Positions 1 to 7,812 of a DNA stretch of 40,857 nucleotides are shown here, piece by piece. The notes under the pieces were generated by a model. The model was not told the origin of the DNA, did no database searches, and saw nothing but the letters and a program-made list of their open reading frames with translations. The stretch spans positions 1 through 40,857 of the forward strand of contig JAAYPI010000113.1 of assembly GCA_012519885.1 (NCBI GenBank), written 5' to 3'. The first letter of the stretch is position 1. Each line of letters opens with the position of its first letter. The DNA comes from Bacteroidales bacterium. GTDB taxonomy: Bacteria > Bacteroidota > Bacteroidia > Bacteroidales > Paludibacteraceae. A program made the translations under genes and the position numbers.

Positions 1-1
1 C

Positions 2-1120
2 CTACCGCCAAGCGATATGGAGTCGGTTGCGTATGGATTAAAATATTCCAACAACGAAATTTGTTATCCTGCTACCTTGGTTGTGGGCGATTGCATGAAG
101 GCTTTGGCTAGTGGCAAATACAAAAGGGAAGAAATTGCCTTGGGGATATCACAAACAGGTGGTCAGTGTAGGGCAACCAACTATATTTCGCTAATGAAAA
201 AAGCCATGTTATCAGCTGGATATGATGATATTCCCGTTATATCTGTTGGCGTTGGAGGTACGGGGGTGCTCAACGAGCAACCTGGTTTTGAAGTTAAATG
301 GCACAAAGTGCTCAAGTTGATTATTGCAACCATGGGGTATGCCGATTGCTTATCGCAATTATACTATTCAACTGCCCCCAGAGAACGCGTGCAAGGAGCA
401 GCTGAACGCCTTAAAAACAAATACATTTCATTAGCCGTAGAGGCAGTGGAGAAACATCAAACTAGGGTGTTGAATGAGTTATTGGTACAAGCAGTAAAAG
501 AATTTTCAGATAGCAACTCTTTTAGGGATATTCCACGCATGGGTATTGTAGGTGAGATTTATGTTAAATACAATAACTTTGGTCATAAAAATATTACACA
601 TTGGCTTATTAGTCAAGGGATAGAACCAGTATTGCCTCCATTAAGTGCATTCTTTACCGAAACCTTTGCTAGCAAAAAAGCTCGTATCGTAGGAAATATT
701 GAGCATAAAAACAACAAGCAATTCATAATGAATTGGGCTGAAAGATACGTGTTTAGTATTTTGCATAAAATGGAACGTTGTATGGTTGATTATCCATACC
801 ATATCCCATTAACTAATCCTCATCACGATGCCTTAAAGGCTTCGAAAATTATCAATTTGAATACCCAATTTGGTGAAGGATGGCGTATTCCTGCCGAATT
901 TGCTCATTTTGCAGAGCACGGTATCAACCATGTTATTAGTTTGCAACCTTTTGGATGCATTGCCAATCACATCATTTCCAAAGGTATCGAAAAACGTACC
1001 CGCGAATTGTATCCTAAACTACAATTATTGCAACTCGATTTCGACAGTAGCATGGGTGAAGCCAATATCTTTAACCGCCTGCATTTTATGATACGTAATG
1101 CGCAGAAAGAGAAAATGTAG
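2..1120 (+). CDS. Acyl-CoA dehydratase activase, C-terminal part (5' truncated by window)
   Basis: The reading frame is open to the left edge, so only about the last 370 residues are visible; an internal ATG lies at 17. The sequence resembles the C-terminal (HgdB/DUF2229-like) part of the large two-module 2-hydroxyacyl-CoA dehydratase activases of Bacteroidales, usually far longer than this fragment. Recognisable stretches are GGQCRATNYISL, VGEIYVKYNNFG with the following PVLPPLSAFF, and near the end SLQPFGCIANHI and QLDFDSSMGEANIFNR. In the family, an ATP-dependent Fe-S activase donates one high-potential electron to a 2-hydroxyacyl-CoA dehydratase; the activase ATPase module would lie upstream of the window. 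This implies anaerobic metabolism, but whether it activates a fermentation enzyme or another reductase cannot be read here. The gene ends just before a long hairpin. Confidence 0.85.
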   Translation, partial: LPPSDMESVAYGLKYSNNEICYPATLVVGDCMKALASGKYKREEIALGISQTGGQCRATNYISLMKKAMLSAGYDDIPVISVGVGGTGVLNEQPGFEVKWHKVLKLIIATMGYADCLSQLYYSTAPRERVQGAAERLKNKYISLAVEAVEKHQTRVLNELLVQAVKEFSDSNSFRDIPRMGIVGEIYVKYNNFGHKNITHWLISQGIEPVLPPLSAFFTETFASKKARIVGNIEHKNNKQFIMNWAERYVFSILHKMERCMVDYPYHIPLTNPHHDALKASKIINLNTQFGEGWRIPAEFAHFAEHGINHVISLQPFGCIANHIISKGIEKRTRELYPKLQLLQLDFDSSMGEANIFNRLHFMIRNAQKEKM

Positions 1121-1140
1121 GTTCTTTTCTATCGTATAGT

Positions 1141-1192
1141 CCTTTATACACTAATTAAATATGGAAAAGTAAATTTAATTAGTGTATAAAGG
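1141..1192 (+). terminator. 20-bp perfect hairpin after the activase gene
   Basis: Arms 1141-1160 and 1173-1192 are exact reverse complements, with a 12-nt loop. The stem is AT-rich with CC/GG at its base and is followed by GTAAATTTTTG, a weak U-tract. It sits 20 bp after the stop codon and before the next promoter, so a terminator or 3'-end stabilising hairpin is the simplest reading. Confidence 0.6.
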
Positions 1193-1243
1193 GTAAATTT
1201 TTGTTGTACTACAAAAAATCGTTAAATTTTACTATTTTATTTT

Positions 1244-1271
1244 TATAATGAACAAATGTTCATTATATTTG
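1244..1271 (+). promoter_or_regulatory. Promoter with overlapping ArsR/SmtB-like operator
   Basis: Positions 1264-1271 read TATATTTG, a perfect Bacteroidetes -7 element (TAnnTTTG). Overlapping it, 1244-1254 and 1257-1267 form a perfect 11-bp inverted repeat with a 2-bp AA spacer; the core is ATGAACA-AA-TGTTCAT. The spacing and the TGAA-N6-TTCA core match the 12-2-12 operators of ArsR/SmtB metal sensors, although TetR-type repressors also use such palindromes. A protein bound here would block the -7 element. No good -33 TTTG is visible. No ArsR gene lies in the window. Confidence 0.6.
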
Positions 1272-1315
1272 TAGTTCAATTAAAACAATTGTGTAACAAA
1301 ACTACAAATAGTAAT

Positions 1316-1675
1316 ATGAAAAAAACACTCGTAATTGGAGCATCAGAAAATCCTGATAGATACGCATACAAAGCCATTACAGCTTTAGTAGCACATGGTC
1401 ATGAGGTAAAAGCCTTAGGACTAAAAAAAGGAAACGTAGCTGGTATTGAGTTCGATACCGAGCAGCTACCTTATCAAGGCATAGATACAGTAAGCTTGTA
1501 TGTTGGTCCACAAAACCAACCAAGTTATTACGAATTTATTGAAAAACTTCAACCAAAACGCGTATTGTTTAATCCAGGTACCGAAAATTCCGAATTTCAA
1601 GCACGATTAATAGCCAAAGGAATTGAAGTAGAAGAAGCTTGTACATTGGTATTGCTTTCAACCAATCAGTATTAA
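1316..1675 (+). CDS. CoA-binding protein (YccU-like Rossmann fold)
   Basis: This is a 119-aa single-domain protein. Its N-terminus MKKTLVIGASENPDRYAYKA is the glycine-containing loop of the CoA_binding/YccU family, followed by GHEVKALGLKKG and the C-terminal half RVLFNPGTENSEF with EEACTLVLLS. Such proteins bind CoA or a related nucleotide; the physiological role is unsettled. An upstream in-frame ATG at 1256 lies inside the operator and before any plausible transcription start, so 1316 is the better start. It is the first gene of a tight operon: the next gene begins 2 nt after its stop. Confidence 0.85.
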   Translation: MKKTLVIGASENPDRYAYKAITALVAHGHEVKALGLKKGNVAGIEFDTEQLPYQGIDTVSLYVGPQNQPSYYEFIEKLQPKRVLFNPGTENSEFQARLIAKGIEVEEACTLVLLSTNQY

Positions 1676-1677
1676 GT

Positions 1678-2088
1678 ATGCCACGACCACAACAACATAG
1701 AACCTTATTGACCCCGCCAAAAATGAAGGGGTTTAAACCCTTTGGTATCCCCACTAAATCATTGTCTTCTGTGGTGTTGTTGTACGATGAATACGAATCT
1801 ATTCGTTTGTTGGATTACGAAGGACTCACCCAAGAACAAGCGGCAGAAAGAATGGGGGTTTCTAGACCTACATTAACGCGTATTTACGAAAAAGCTCGTC
1901 AAACTATGGCACAAGCTATGGTAGAGGGTAAGATGATTTTGATTGAGGGAGGGAATGTTTCTTTTAATTCGCAATGGTATAGATGTAAAAAATGCTACAA
2001 ACTCATACAAGGCAAAGAAAATCATTTGCATTGCGATAATTGTCCATGTTATGGCGACGACGAATTAGAAAAAATTGGGCAAGAATGA
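1678..2088 (+). CDS. DUF134 family HTH protein with cysteine-rich tail
   Basis: A 136-aa protein beginning MPRPQQHRTLLTPPKMKGFK, the typical DUF134 opening. Residues ~52-80 (LTQEQAAERMGVSRPTLTRI) form a sigma-70 region-4-like helix-turn-helix, so DNA binding is expected. The C-terminus carries CKKC, then C and CPC around residues 101-125, a likely zinc or Fe-S site. DUF134 genes usually accompany NifX/NifB-like cluster-binding proteins, as here. A role as redox- or metal-responsive regulator of the operon is inference. Its stop overlaps the next start in ATGA (2085-2088), indicating translational coupling. The start at 1678 is chosen because the longer in-frame version would overlap the upstream gene. 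Confidence 0.85.
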   Translation: MPRPQQHRTLLTPPKMKGFKPFGIPTKSLSSVVLLYDEYESIRLLDYEGLTQEQAAERMGVSRPTLTRIYEKARQTMAQAMVEGKMILIEGGNVSFNSQWYRCKKCYKLIQGKENHLHCDNCPCYGDDELEKIGQE

Positions 2089-2936
2089 GTCTGTTTGTAA
2101 AAATAATAGTGGATAACCATAGCCAACAGGATAACTTTCTTACGGAGCATGGCATCTGTGTGTATGTAGAAACGCCTACACACAAATGTTTAGTCGATGT
2201 TGGTGCCTCTGATAAGTTTATTCGCAATGCCGAACAAATGGGCATTGATATCGCTCAAATTGATTATCTGTTTCTTTCTCATGGACATGTCGATCATGTT
2301 GGTGGTCTTCCGTTTTTCCTGAAAAAGAACGCGAAAGCAAAGATAATCTTTTCTGACAAGCTCTTTACGCAACAATATTTTTCTAAACGTCATTCCACAC
2401 GCTCTATTAGTATAGCATATACTTTTACCGAAGAGGAGCTGAATCGTTTTATGCCAATTCAACAAACTGCTCACATTGAGGCGGATATAAAAGTAATTGC
2501 ACAGATACAACAGAACTACCCATTGCCACAAGGGAATCGTTTTTTATATACTCAAGCCTTTGATGATAATGAATTTGTACAGGACGATTTCTCGCACGAG
2601 ATAGTGGTGTGTTTTGGGTCAACTTCGTTGCTTGTGTGTACAGGATGTGCCCACAATGGTTTGCTGAATATGTTGCATACAGTACAAAATCAAACATCGT
2701 TGCCCATACATACTGTGTTAGGAGGATTTCATCTGTTAGATGCCGATGGAACGTATGCTTACGAAACACCAAAAGAAATAACCGATATTGCTCTTACATT
2801 AACACAAACATATCCCTCCACCCAGTTTTTTACTGGACATTGTACGGGAGCCAGCTCTATTGAAATACTCCAACAAACACTTTCGAGTCAGTTGGATGAC
2901 TTTTATTGTGGCTGGCAAAAAGAATTAAATTACTAA
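2085..2936 (+). CDS. MBL-fold metallohydrolase (COG1237 type)
   Basis: A 283-aa metallo-beta-lactamase-fold protein. The metal-binding motif HxHxDH is at His66-Gly-His68-Val-Asp70-His71. Later family blocks are TGCAHNGLLN, LGGFHLLDA and FTGHCTG. These match the COG1237 branch, often annotated as 7,8-dihydropterin-6-yl-methyl-4-(beta-D-ribofuranosyl)aminobenzene 5'-phosphate synthase because of an archaeal methanopterin enzyme; that specific activity is unlikely to hold in a Bacteroidales. It is translationally coupled to the DUF134 gene by a 4-nt overlap and followed 18 bp later by the NifX-like gene, so it probably acts with them. The substrate is unknown. Confidence 0.85.
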   Translation: MSLFVKIIVDNHSQQDNFLTEHGICVYVETPTHKCLVDVGASDKFIRNAEQMGIDIAQIDYLFLSHGHVDHVGGLPFFLKKNAKAKIIFSDKLFTQQYFSKRHSTRSISIAYTFTEEELNRFMPIQQTAHIEADIKVIAQIQQNYPLPQGNRFLYTQAFDDNEFVQDDFSHEIVVCFGSTSLLVCTGCAHNGLLNMLHTVQNQTSLPIHTVLGGFHLLDADGTYAYETPKEITDIALTLTQTYPSTQFFTGHCTGASSIEILQQTLSSQLDDFYCGWQKELNY

Positions 2937-2954
2937 TTTTAAAACTATAATCGT

Positions 2955-3317
2955 ATGAAAATTGCCGTTCCTGTAAAATCAACTAATCAAATTGATGCTC
3001 ATTTTGGTCATTGCGAAGGCTACAAAGTATTTACTATTGAGAACAACAATATTATTGCTGAAGAAAATGTTCCTTCCCCCAAAGGCTGTGGATGCAAATC
3101 GGACATTGCCAGTGTTCTTCACCAAAAAGGCGTTACAGTAATGCTAGCCGGTGGTATTGGCGATGGTGCTGTGCAGGTGTTATCAAGCAATGGTATACAA
3201 GTGGTGCGTAATTGCAAGGGAGATGCCAATGCTGTTTTGGTAGAGTATTTACAAGGCAATATTGTGGATGGTGGAGTGAATTGTAGCCACGATCACAACC
3301 ATCAATGCTCTCATTAA
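2955..3317 (+). CDS. NifX/NifB-like iron-molybdenum cluster-binding protein
   Basis: A 120-aa protein of the dinitrogenase iron-molybdenum cofactor biosynthesis fold: MKIAVPVKS at the start, DAHFGHCEGYKVF at ~14-26, then PKGCGCKSDI and GGIGDGAVQVL. Stand-alone members occur in many anaerobes without nitrogenase and are thought to carry or chaperone metal clusters. The last residues (NCSHDHNHQCSH) add a short Cys/His-rich tail able to bind a metal ion. No nif structural genes are nearby, so a nitrogen fixation role is not supported. It is the last gene of the four-gene operon; the next gene has its own promoter. Confidence 0.88.
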   Translation: MKIAVPVKSTNQIDAHFGHCEGYKVFTIENNNIIAEENVPSPKGCGCKSDIASVLHQKGVTVMLAGGIGDGAVQVLSSNGIQVVRNCKGDANAVLVEYLQGNIVDGGVNCSHDHNHQCSH

Positions 3318-3350
3318 GAATATATTTTTTATTTTGATATGTGTTCATTT

Positions 3351-3379
3351 TTTGTAAAGTGAAAATTACCGTATCTTTG
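3351..3379 (+). promoter_or_regulatory. Promoter of the PHP phosphatase gene
   Basis: TTTG at 3351-3354 (-33) and TATCTTTG at 3372-3379 (-7) with a 17-bp spacer match the Bacteroidetes consensus; the start codon follows 17 nt later. Confidence 0.6.
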
Positions 3380-3396
3380 TAGCTAATAGTTTTAGT

Positions 3397-4248
3397 ATGG
3401 CTTGGGTCAATTTTCATTCACACACTTCTTATTGCGATGGGATAGCACAGCCAGAGGCGTATGTGTTGCAAGCTATTGAGCTAAACATGCCTGCCTATGG
3501 ATTTTCTGGTCATGCTCCTATGCCATATAGTACAAATTGGGCGATAAAACAAGATCAACTAACATCGTATATTAATGAAATACAGCGACTTAAAGAAGTA
3601 TATACGTCCCAAATAGATATTTATTGTGCAGTAGAGGCTGATTATATTCCACAAATAACAGGTCCGCATCTGTTTACAAATTATCCCTTAGATTATATCA
3701 TTGGAGCTATCCATTTTGTTGGTTATTTTGCTGATGGAAAACCTTTTAGCGTAGCTGGCAAAGCCTTAGATTTTGATAAAGGACTAAAAGAAATTTATGG
3801 CAACGATATAAAACGCTTGGTAAAAGCCTATTTTTCGCTCAATTGTGAACTAATGCTCGAGGATACACCAACTATTTTAGCACATGCCGACTTGATTAAG
3901 AATGGGTTTCAAGACAGTGGTATTCAACAAGAAAAATGGTATCAACAGGCTTTGTTCGACATGATTGATGTGGCGTCTGAACGAGATGTTATTATCGAAA
4001 TTAATACACGAGGACTATACAAACAACGTACTACAGAACTATACCCCTGCGAACAGGCATTGCGGTATATGAAACAAAAAGGGGTGAGAATGATGCTCAG
4101 TGCCGATACTCATTTACTTACAGAGCTAACTTCGGGTTTTGAATATGCCGTAGGAGTACTACAAAATAATGGGATCAACGAGATTACTGTATTTCGTAAA
4201 GGGCAGTTTGTGGAAATTCCTTTTTCTTCTACCGGGTTTGATTATTGA
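3397..4248 (+). CDS. PHP-domain phosphoesterase, histidinol-phosphatase type
   Basis: A 283-aa PHP-fold protein. The metal-site motifs appear in order: NFHSHTSYCDG (residues ~5-15), FSGHAPMPY, the glutamate of VEADYIP, the histidine of GAIHFVG, ILAHADLIKNG and SADTH near the C-terminus. This set matches HisJ/HisK-type histidinol-phosphatases, which dephosphorylate L-histidinol phosphate in histidine biosynthesis. No other his genes lie in the window, so a different phosphoester substrate remains possible. It is transcribed alone from its own promoter and faces the trkH region tail to tail. Confidence 0.82.
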   Translation: MAWVNFHSHTSYCDGIAQPEAYVLQAIELNMPAYGFSGHAPMPYSTNWAIKQDQLTSYINEIQRLKEVYTSQIDIYCAVEADYIPQITGPHLFTNYPLDYIIGAIHFVGYFADGKPFSVAGKALDFDKGLKEIYGNDIKRLVKAYFSLNCELMLEDTPTILAHADLIKNGFQDSGIQQEKWYQQALFDMIDVASERDVIIEINTRGLYKQRTTELYPCEQALRYMKQKGVRMMLSADTHLLTELTSGFEYAVGVLQNNGINEITVFRKGQFVEIPFSSTGFDY

Positions 4249-4254
4249 TGGTAT

Positions 4255-4326
4255 AAAAACACAAAAGGCAGTCTCGCCTGACTGCCTACTTGCTAACCTT
4301 AAAAATCAAATACTATGAAAAATTCA
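4255..4326 (-). ncRNA. Candidate small RNA, copy 1 of a two-copy unit
   Basis: On the minus strand a perfect -7 element TATTTTTG (4331-4338), with TTG at 4360-4362, would start transcription near 4325. The transcript would run through a conserved ~35-nt AU-rich segment into a hairpin (arms 4280-4287 and 4266-4273, loop 4274-4279) followed by U-rich sequence ending near 4255, the form of a Rho-independent terminator. A second copy lies at 7813-7884 with one compensatory base-pair change in the stem. The hairpin could also simply end the trkH transcript. No coding capacity is evident. Confidence 0.45.
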
Positions 4327-4330
4327 TAAG

Positions 4331-4362
4331 CAAAAATACTATGATTTTGTAGTTTCTGGCAA
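4331..4362 (-). promoter_or_regulatory. Promoter-like element of small RNA copy 1
   Basis: The minus strand reads TATTTTTG at 4331-4338, a perfect TAnnTTTG, with TTG at 4360-4362 about 21 bp upstream. Confidence 0.45.
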
Positions 4363-4443
4363 TACGAGCTTACTCTTTGTCTATAAATTAACAGATTTTT
4401 ATAGAGATTTTACAAAGCTGTTACAATTTGACGTGATGTAGAC

Positions 4444-5912
4444 CTATTTTTTCCAAAAGGTAGGGGTGAAAATTAAGAAAAAGGTAAATAGTTCAAGTCT
4501 CCCAGCCAGCATTGCTACCGATAATATCCATTTACTGCTATCTGAAATAGCGGCGTAATTACCATATGGTCCAACAGAGCCTAACCCTGGTCCAACTCCT
4601 CCCAAGCAAGAAACCATACCACCAATAGATTCTTCAAAATTCATGCCTGTAGCAGCTAATATAAGTGAACCCGCTAGTGCCACTATAAGGTATAAAAATA
4701 AAAATCCTAATACTTTATTCAGGATACTTTCACTTACTAGCAAATTATTATACCGAACAGGCACAATTGCTTGAGGATGTAGTATTCTTTTAAACTCGTA
4801 GAAACAAGCTTTTATGGTAATCACAATGCGTATCATTTTAATACCACCACTTGTCGAACCAGCCGAAGCTCCTGTAAGCATTACAATGAGTAAAATAATC
4901 CATGTAAAAGGAGCCCATAAAACATAATCTGCGGTGCCAAAACCTGTAGTAGTCATTAAACTTGATACCGTAAACAATGCATCTCTAAATGCTTGTTCAA
5001 TAACTTGCCATGTTGTATCTGTGGAGAAAGTAAATAATGAAAACGTAATAATAAGGGTAAAGCTTATTAATACAAGTAAAAAGTAACGTAATTCTTCATT
5101 TTTAGAATTTTATCAAATCGTTTTTTAAAACCAAAGTAATATAAACTGAAGTTAATGCCTGATAATATCATAAAAAGAATAATAATGTACTGGATATAGG
5201 CGGAGTCCCAGTAGGCTATGCTTGATTGTTTTGTGGAGAATCCCCCTGTAGCAATAGTTGCGAACGAATGGCAGATTGCATCAAACCAGCCCATACCTCC
5301 AAAACGCAACAGTATCGTTTCTAAAAATGTAAGTATTACATAAATTAAAACTAAACGCTTTGCTGTTCCATGTATTTTGGGATGTATCTTGTCTTTTGTT
5401 GGTCCAGAAGTTTCTGCCGCAAATAATTGTGTGCCACTTGTACTAAATACAGGCATGATTGCCAACGAAATAACGATAATGCCAATACCACCAATCCAGT
5501 GAGTTAAACTTCGCCAAAATAACATCCCATGAGATAATTCTTCAATATTATTTAAAATGGAAGCTCCTGTAGTTGTAAAACCCGAAATTGTTTCAAAAAA
5601 AGCGTTTGTAAATGAAGGAATGGAGTTGCTTAACCAATAAGGGAGTAATCCAATTAAGGAAAAAAATATCCATGTGAAAGTTACAATAATGGATCCTTCT
5701 CTCTTGCCTATTTTGTCAGCATGATGATGTCCTAACCCAAATAATATAATCCCAATAATAAAACTAATAATGGCAGATACAATGAAATAAAAAGCATCTC
5801 CTTCATTATAGAAGATGGGAACAAGGCTTACTAGAAGTAAAATTATAGATTCTACCAACAATAATGCTCCAATAACTCGTACAACCAATCGAAAATTAAA
5901 TTGAGTATTCAT
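4444..5912 (-). pseudogene. trkH: TrkH-type potassium transporter, disrupted by a single-base frameshift
   Basis: The first frame (5912-5067) holds TrkH half 1 with two selectivity-filter loops, GFTTTGAS and ATGGFST. The rest, with loops MTTTGFGT and GGVGPGLG, continues in another frame to 4444 without an ATG start of its own. Adding one A to the A5 run at 5099-5103 (minus strand) joins the frames through KNEELRYFLL and restores an unbroken protein of ~489 aa, the usual TrkH size, with all four filters. TrkH is the membrane pore of a TrkA-gated K+ uptake system; no trkA is seen nearby. The conserved downstream half suggests either a very recent mutation or a homopolymer sequencing error. Confidence 0.85.
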
Positions 5913-6028
5913 TATCCAACGATTAATAAAGAGTGTTTATTTTACCATTTTTTTTGACAAAAAAGGGTCTTTGGAAACGCTAGAGAGAATGCACAATGTA
6001 TTTCTCTGAGAGCATAAAGAAAGGCTGA

Positions 6029-6059
6029 CAAAGATATTCGTTTTACATTATCTGTACAA
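6029..6059 (-). promoter_or_regulatory. trkH promoter
   Basis: The minus strand has TATCTTTG at 6029-6036 and TTG at 6057-6059, 20 bp apart. The predicted 5' leader is about 110 nt, longer than most in this window. Confidence 0.55.
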
Positions 6060-6092
6060 TAAAAATTGAAATTAATTTGGTCTTTTGACAAA

Positions 6093-6128
6093 AAGAAAAA
6101 CAAGCATGCTAGTATGCCTGTTTTTCTT
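6093..6128 (-). terminator. Terminator of the T9SS cargo gene
   Basis: A 15-bp stem (6093-6107 with 6114-6128, one G-U pair on the minus strand) encloses a 6-nt loop and is flanked by T-rich sequence on both strands. It begins 19 bp after the minus-strand gene ends. Confidence 0.7.
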
Positions 6129-6146
6129 GTATAAATTACAGTGTTT

Positions 6147-7622
6147 TTACTGTTTTATCAATTTACCACGTAATGGTTCGTTGTTGTTCAGTAAGGTGTA
6201 TAGATACGTTCCCGGTGATAATTGAGATATAGATATTTTCCCTGAACCTTCTTGTAAAGTCGTTTGAGTAATCATAGATCCTTTGCTATCGTATAAGTAG
6301 AATCGTATATTGTTTTCAGCATCACTCACCACTTCTATATACTCATTAGTTGGATTGTAATAGACTTTTACGAATGCGTCTGTATCGTTTTCCATGATGT
6401 GTGTTGTGTTGTTGCCAGACGAATAATAATACGTTTGAATCTCAGTTTCCTCGTCTCCATTGTTATTATAGGATGATACTAACGACGTTACTTGGTGTTT
6501 GCTATTCGTAAAATTGGTATAGTAATTGGGTAACACTAACATGGTTAAGGTTACATTTTCATTGTAATTCCATTCATGCGTACTTCTATCTATCCAATTG
6601 TTGGTTGCTGTATTCCAATCAAAATAACGTAATGCCGTAATATCCCCACTGGCATTTACCTGAGCTTCTTGTTTATCAGTAATATCCCAACGCAAATGCT
6701 CAACATTCCATTTATAATTAATGATTGATAAGCTATTTCCATTGTTATCAAATTCAACATTGCTTTTATATAGGTTTTCCCATACTTGCAATATGCTGTT
6801 CCAAAAACTATATGTTTTTACAACTGGTCGTAGTTGATTATCCAGTAGGTATTCCTCTTTTGCCGATGGTTCCCATCTATTGGTGGTGTTATTTGAATAA
6901 AAATCATTTTTGCGGACTAAAGCTCCATTTGCATTGTATGTGTACTCTGTTTTAGAAGCGGGTACATATCCTTCGCTGTACGACACATCTGCAATACGTT
7001 GTTTTTTTATATCGTACACATAATCCGTTGTCCAGTCTACTATCCAGGTATTTGTTATTGTGTTCCAATTAGCATGAGTGCTTTTTGTTATAACACCTGC
7101 ATTGGTATAGGTATAAGCATATCTTTTAATGTTTTCCCATTTTTTTGTGTTACGGTCATATGTGATGTATTGTTCTGTAAGTGTTTGTCCATATACGTTA
7201 TATGTATATACTGTTTTCCATTGAGGAGTCCATTCTCCCAACACAATATTCCACGTATAATTGATAGATGTAGCTACTTTATTCGATTCATTATACAGCA
7301 AATCTACTTGTATTTCTGGTCGCCAAGACACTCCATTCCATTTATATTGTGTAAGCATGATATGTAATCCATTGTCATTATATAGGTATACAATTTTTTC
7401 TTTTCCCGCTACAACAATACTGTCTAGTTGTTGTTTGGGTTCAAGAGAAAGATTGCGTAATCCCGATGCTGCAGAAGGGTTGTTTGGAATGTGAAACCCA
7501 ATTATACTTGGATGTTCAGGTATAGTAGGTAAGGTAGTAAAACTACCAAACGCAATTGTAGGCGAAATAATAAGCCAACTTGCAATTAGTAATTTATGTA
7601 GTATTGTTTTCATGATATTCAT
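6147..7622 (-). CDS. Secreted repeat protein with T9SS type A sorting domain
   Basis: A 491-aa protein with an N-terminal signal peptide (hydrophobic LLIASWLIISPTIAFGS). The middle, residues ~70-400, is made of about nine imperfect ~43-residue repeats with the pattern WNxxTNxW followed by YxYNxxG, resembling YD/RHS-like or DUF3836-type repeats. The last ~75 residues (VVSDAENNIRFYLYDSKG, then SPGTYLYTLLNN and GKLIKQ) form a type IX secretion C-terminal sorting domain, so the protein is expected at the cell surface or outside. Function is unknown; such repeats usually build beta-rich structures. A second ATG at 7613 is an equally good start. It is a single-gene unit with its own promoter and terminator. 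Confidence 0.85.
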   Translation of the reverse strand: MNIMKTILHKLLIASWLIISPTIAFGSFTTLPTIPEHPSIIGFHIPNNPSAASGLRNLSLEPKQQLDSIVVAGKEKIVYLYNDNGLHIMLTQYKWNGVSWRPEIQVDLLYNESNKVATSINYTWNIVLGEWTPQWKTVYTYNVYGQTLTEQYITYDRNTKKWENIKRYAYTYTNAGVITKSTHANWNTITNTWIVDWTTDYVYDIKKQRIADVSYSEGYVPASKTEYTYNANGALVRKNDFYSNNTTNRWEPSAKEEYLLDNQLRPVVKTYSFWNSILQVWENLYKSNVEFDNNGNSLSIINYKWNVEHLRWDITDKQEAQVNASGDITALRYFDWNTATNNWIDRSTHEWNYNENVTLTMLVLPNYYTNFTNSKHQVTSLVSSYNNNGDEETEIQTYYYSSGNNTTHIMENDTDAFVKVYYNPTNEYIEVVSDAENNIRFYLYDSKGSMITQTTLQEGSGKISISQLSPGTYLYTLLNNNEPLRGKLIKQ

Positions 7623-7686
7623 TTTTAGTTTTTTGCTTAATCTAACAAATTATAATTTGTATAGTATTATCGGCGAAATTCTGATA

Positions 7687-7694
7687 CAAATGTA
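7687..7694 (-). promoter_or_regulatory. -7 element of the T9SS cargo gene
   Basis: The minus strand reads TACATTTG, a perfect TAnnTTTG, giving a leader of about 60 nt. Confidence 0.5.
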
Positions 7695-7812
7695 ATAGGT
7701 ATACTATCAAACCAGAATCATTTACACGTATTTTTACATGTTATTTAACATAAATACAGTAAGATTTTACAATCTTATTACAAAATAAATGAATATGTAA
7801 ACAAAACATCCT

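Noticed and set aside
1256-1315. N-terminal extension of the CoA-binding protein
   Set aside because: The upstream ATG lies in the operator, ahead of the -7 element, so it should not be transcribed from that promoter; the family begins at 1316.
2955-3317. Part of a nitrogen fixation operon
   Set aside because: No nifHDKENB genes are present; stand-alone NifX-like proteins are common in non-fixing anaerobes.
4444-5912. Two separate trkH-half genes or programmed frameshifting
   Set aside because: The downstream half lacks an ATG start and the site (A5 before TG) is not a canonical slippery heptamer; a missing base in a homopolymer explains it more simply.
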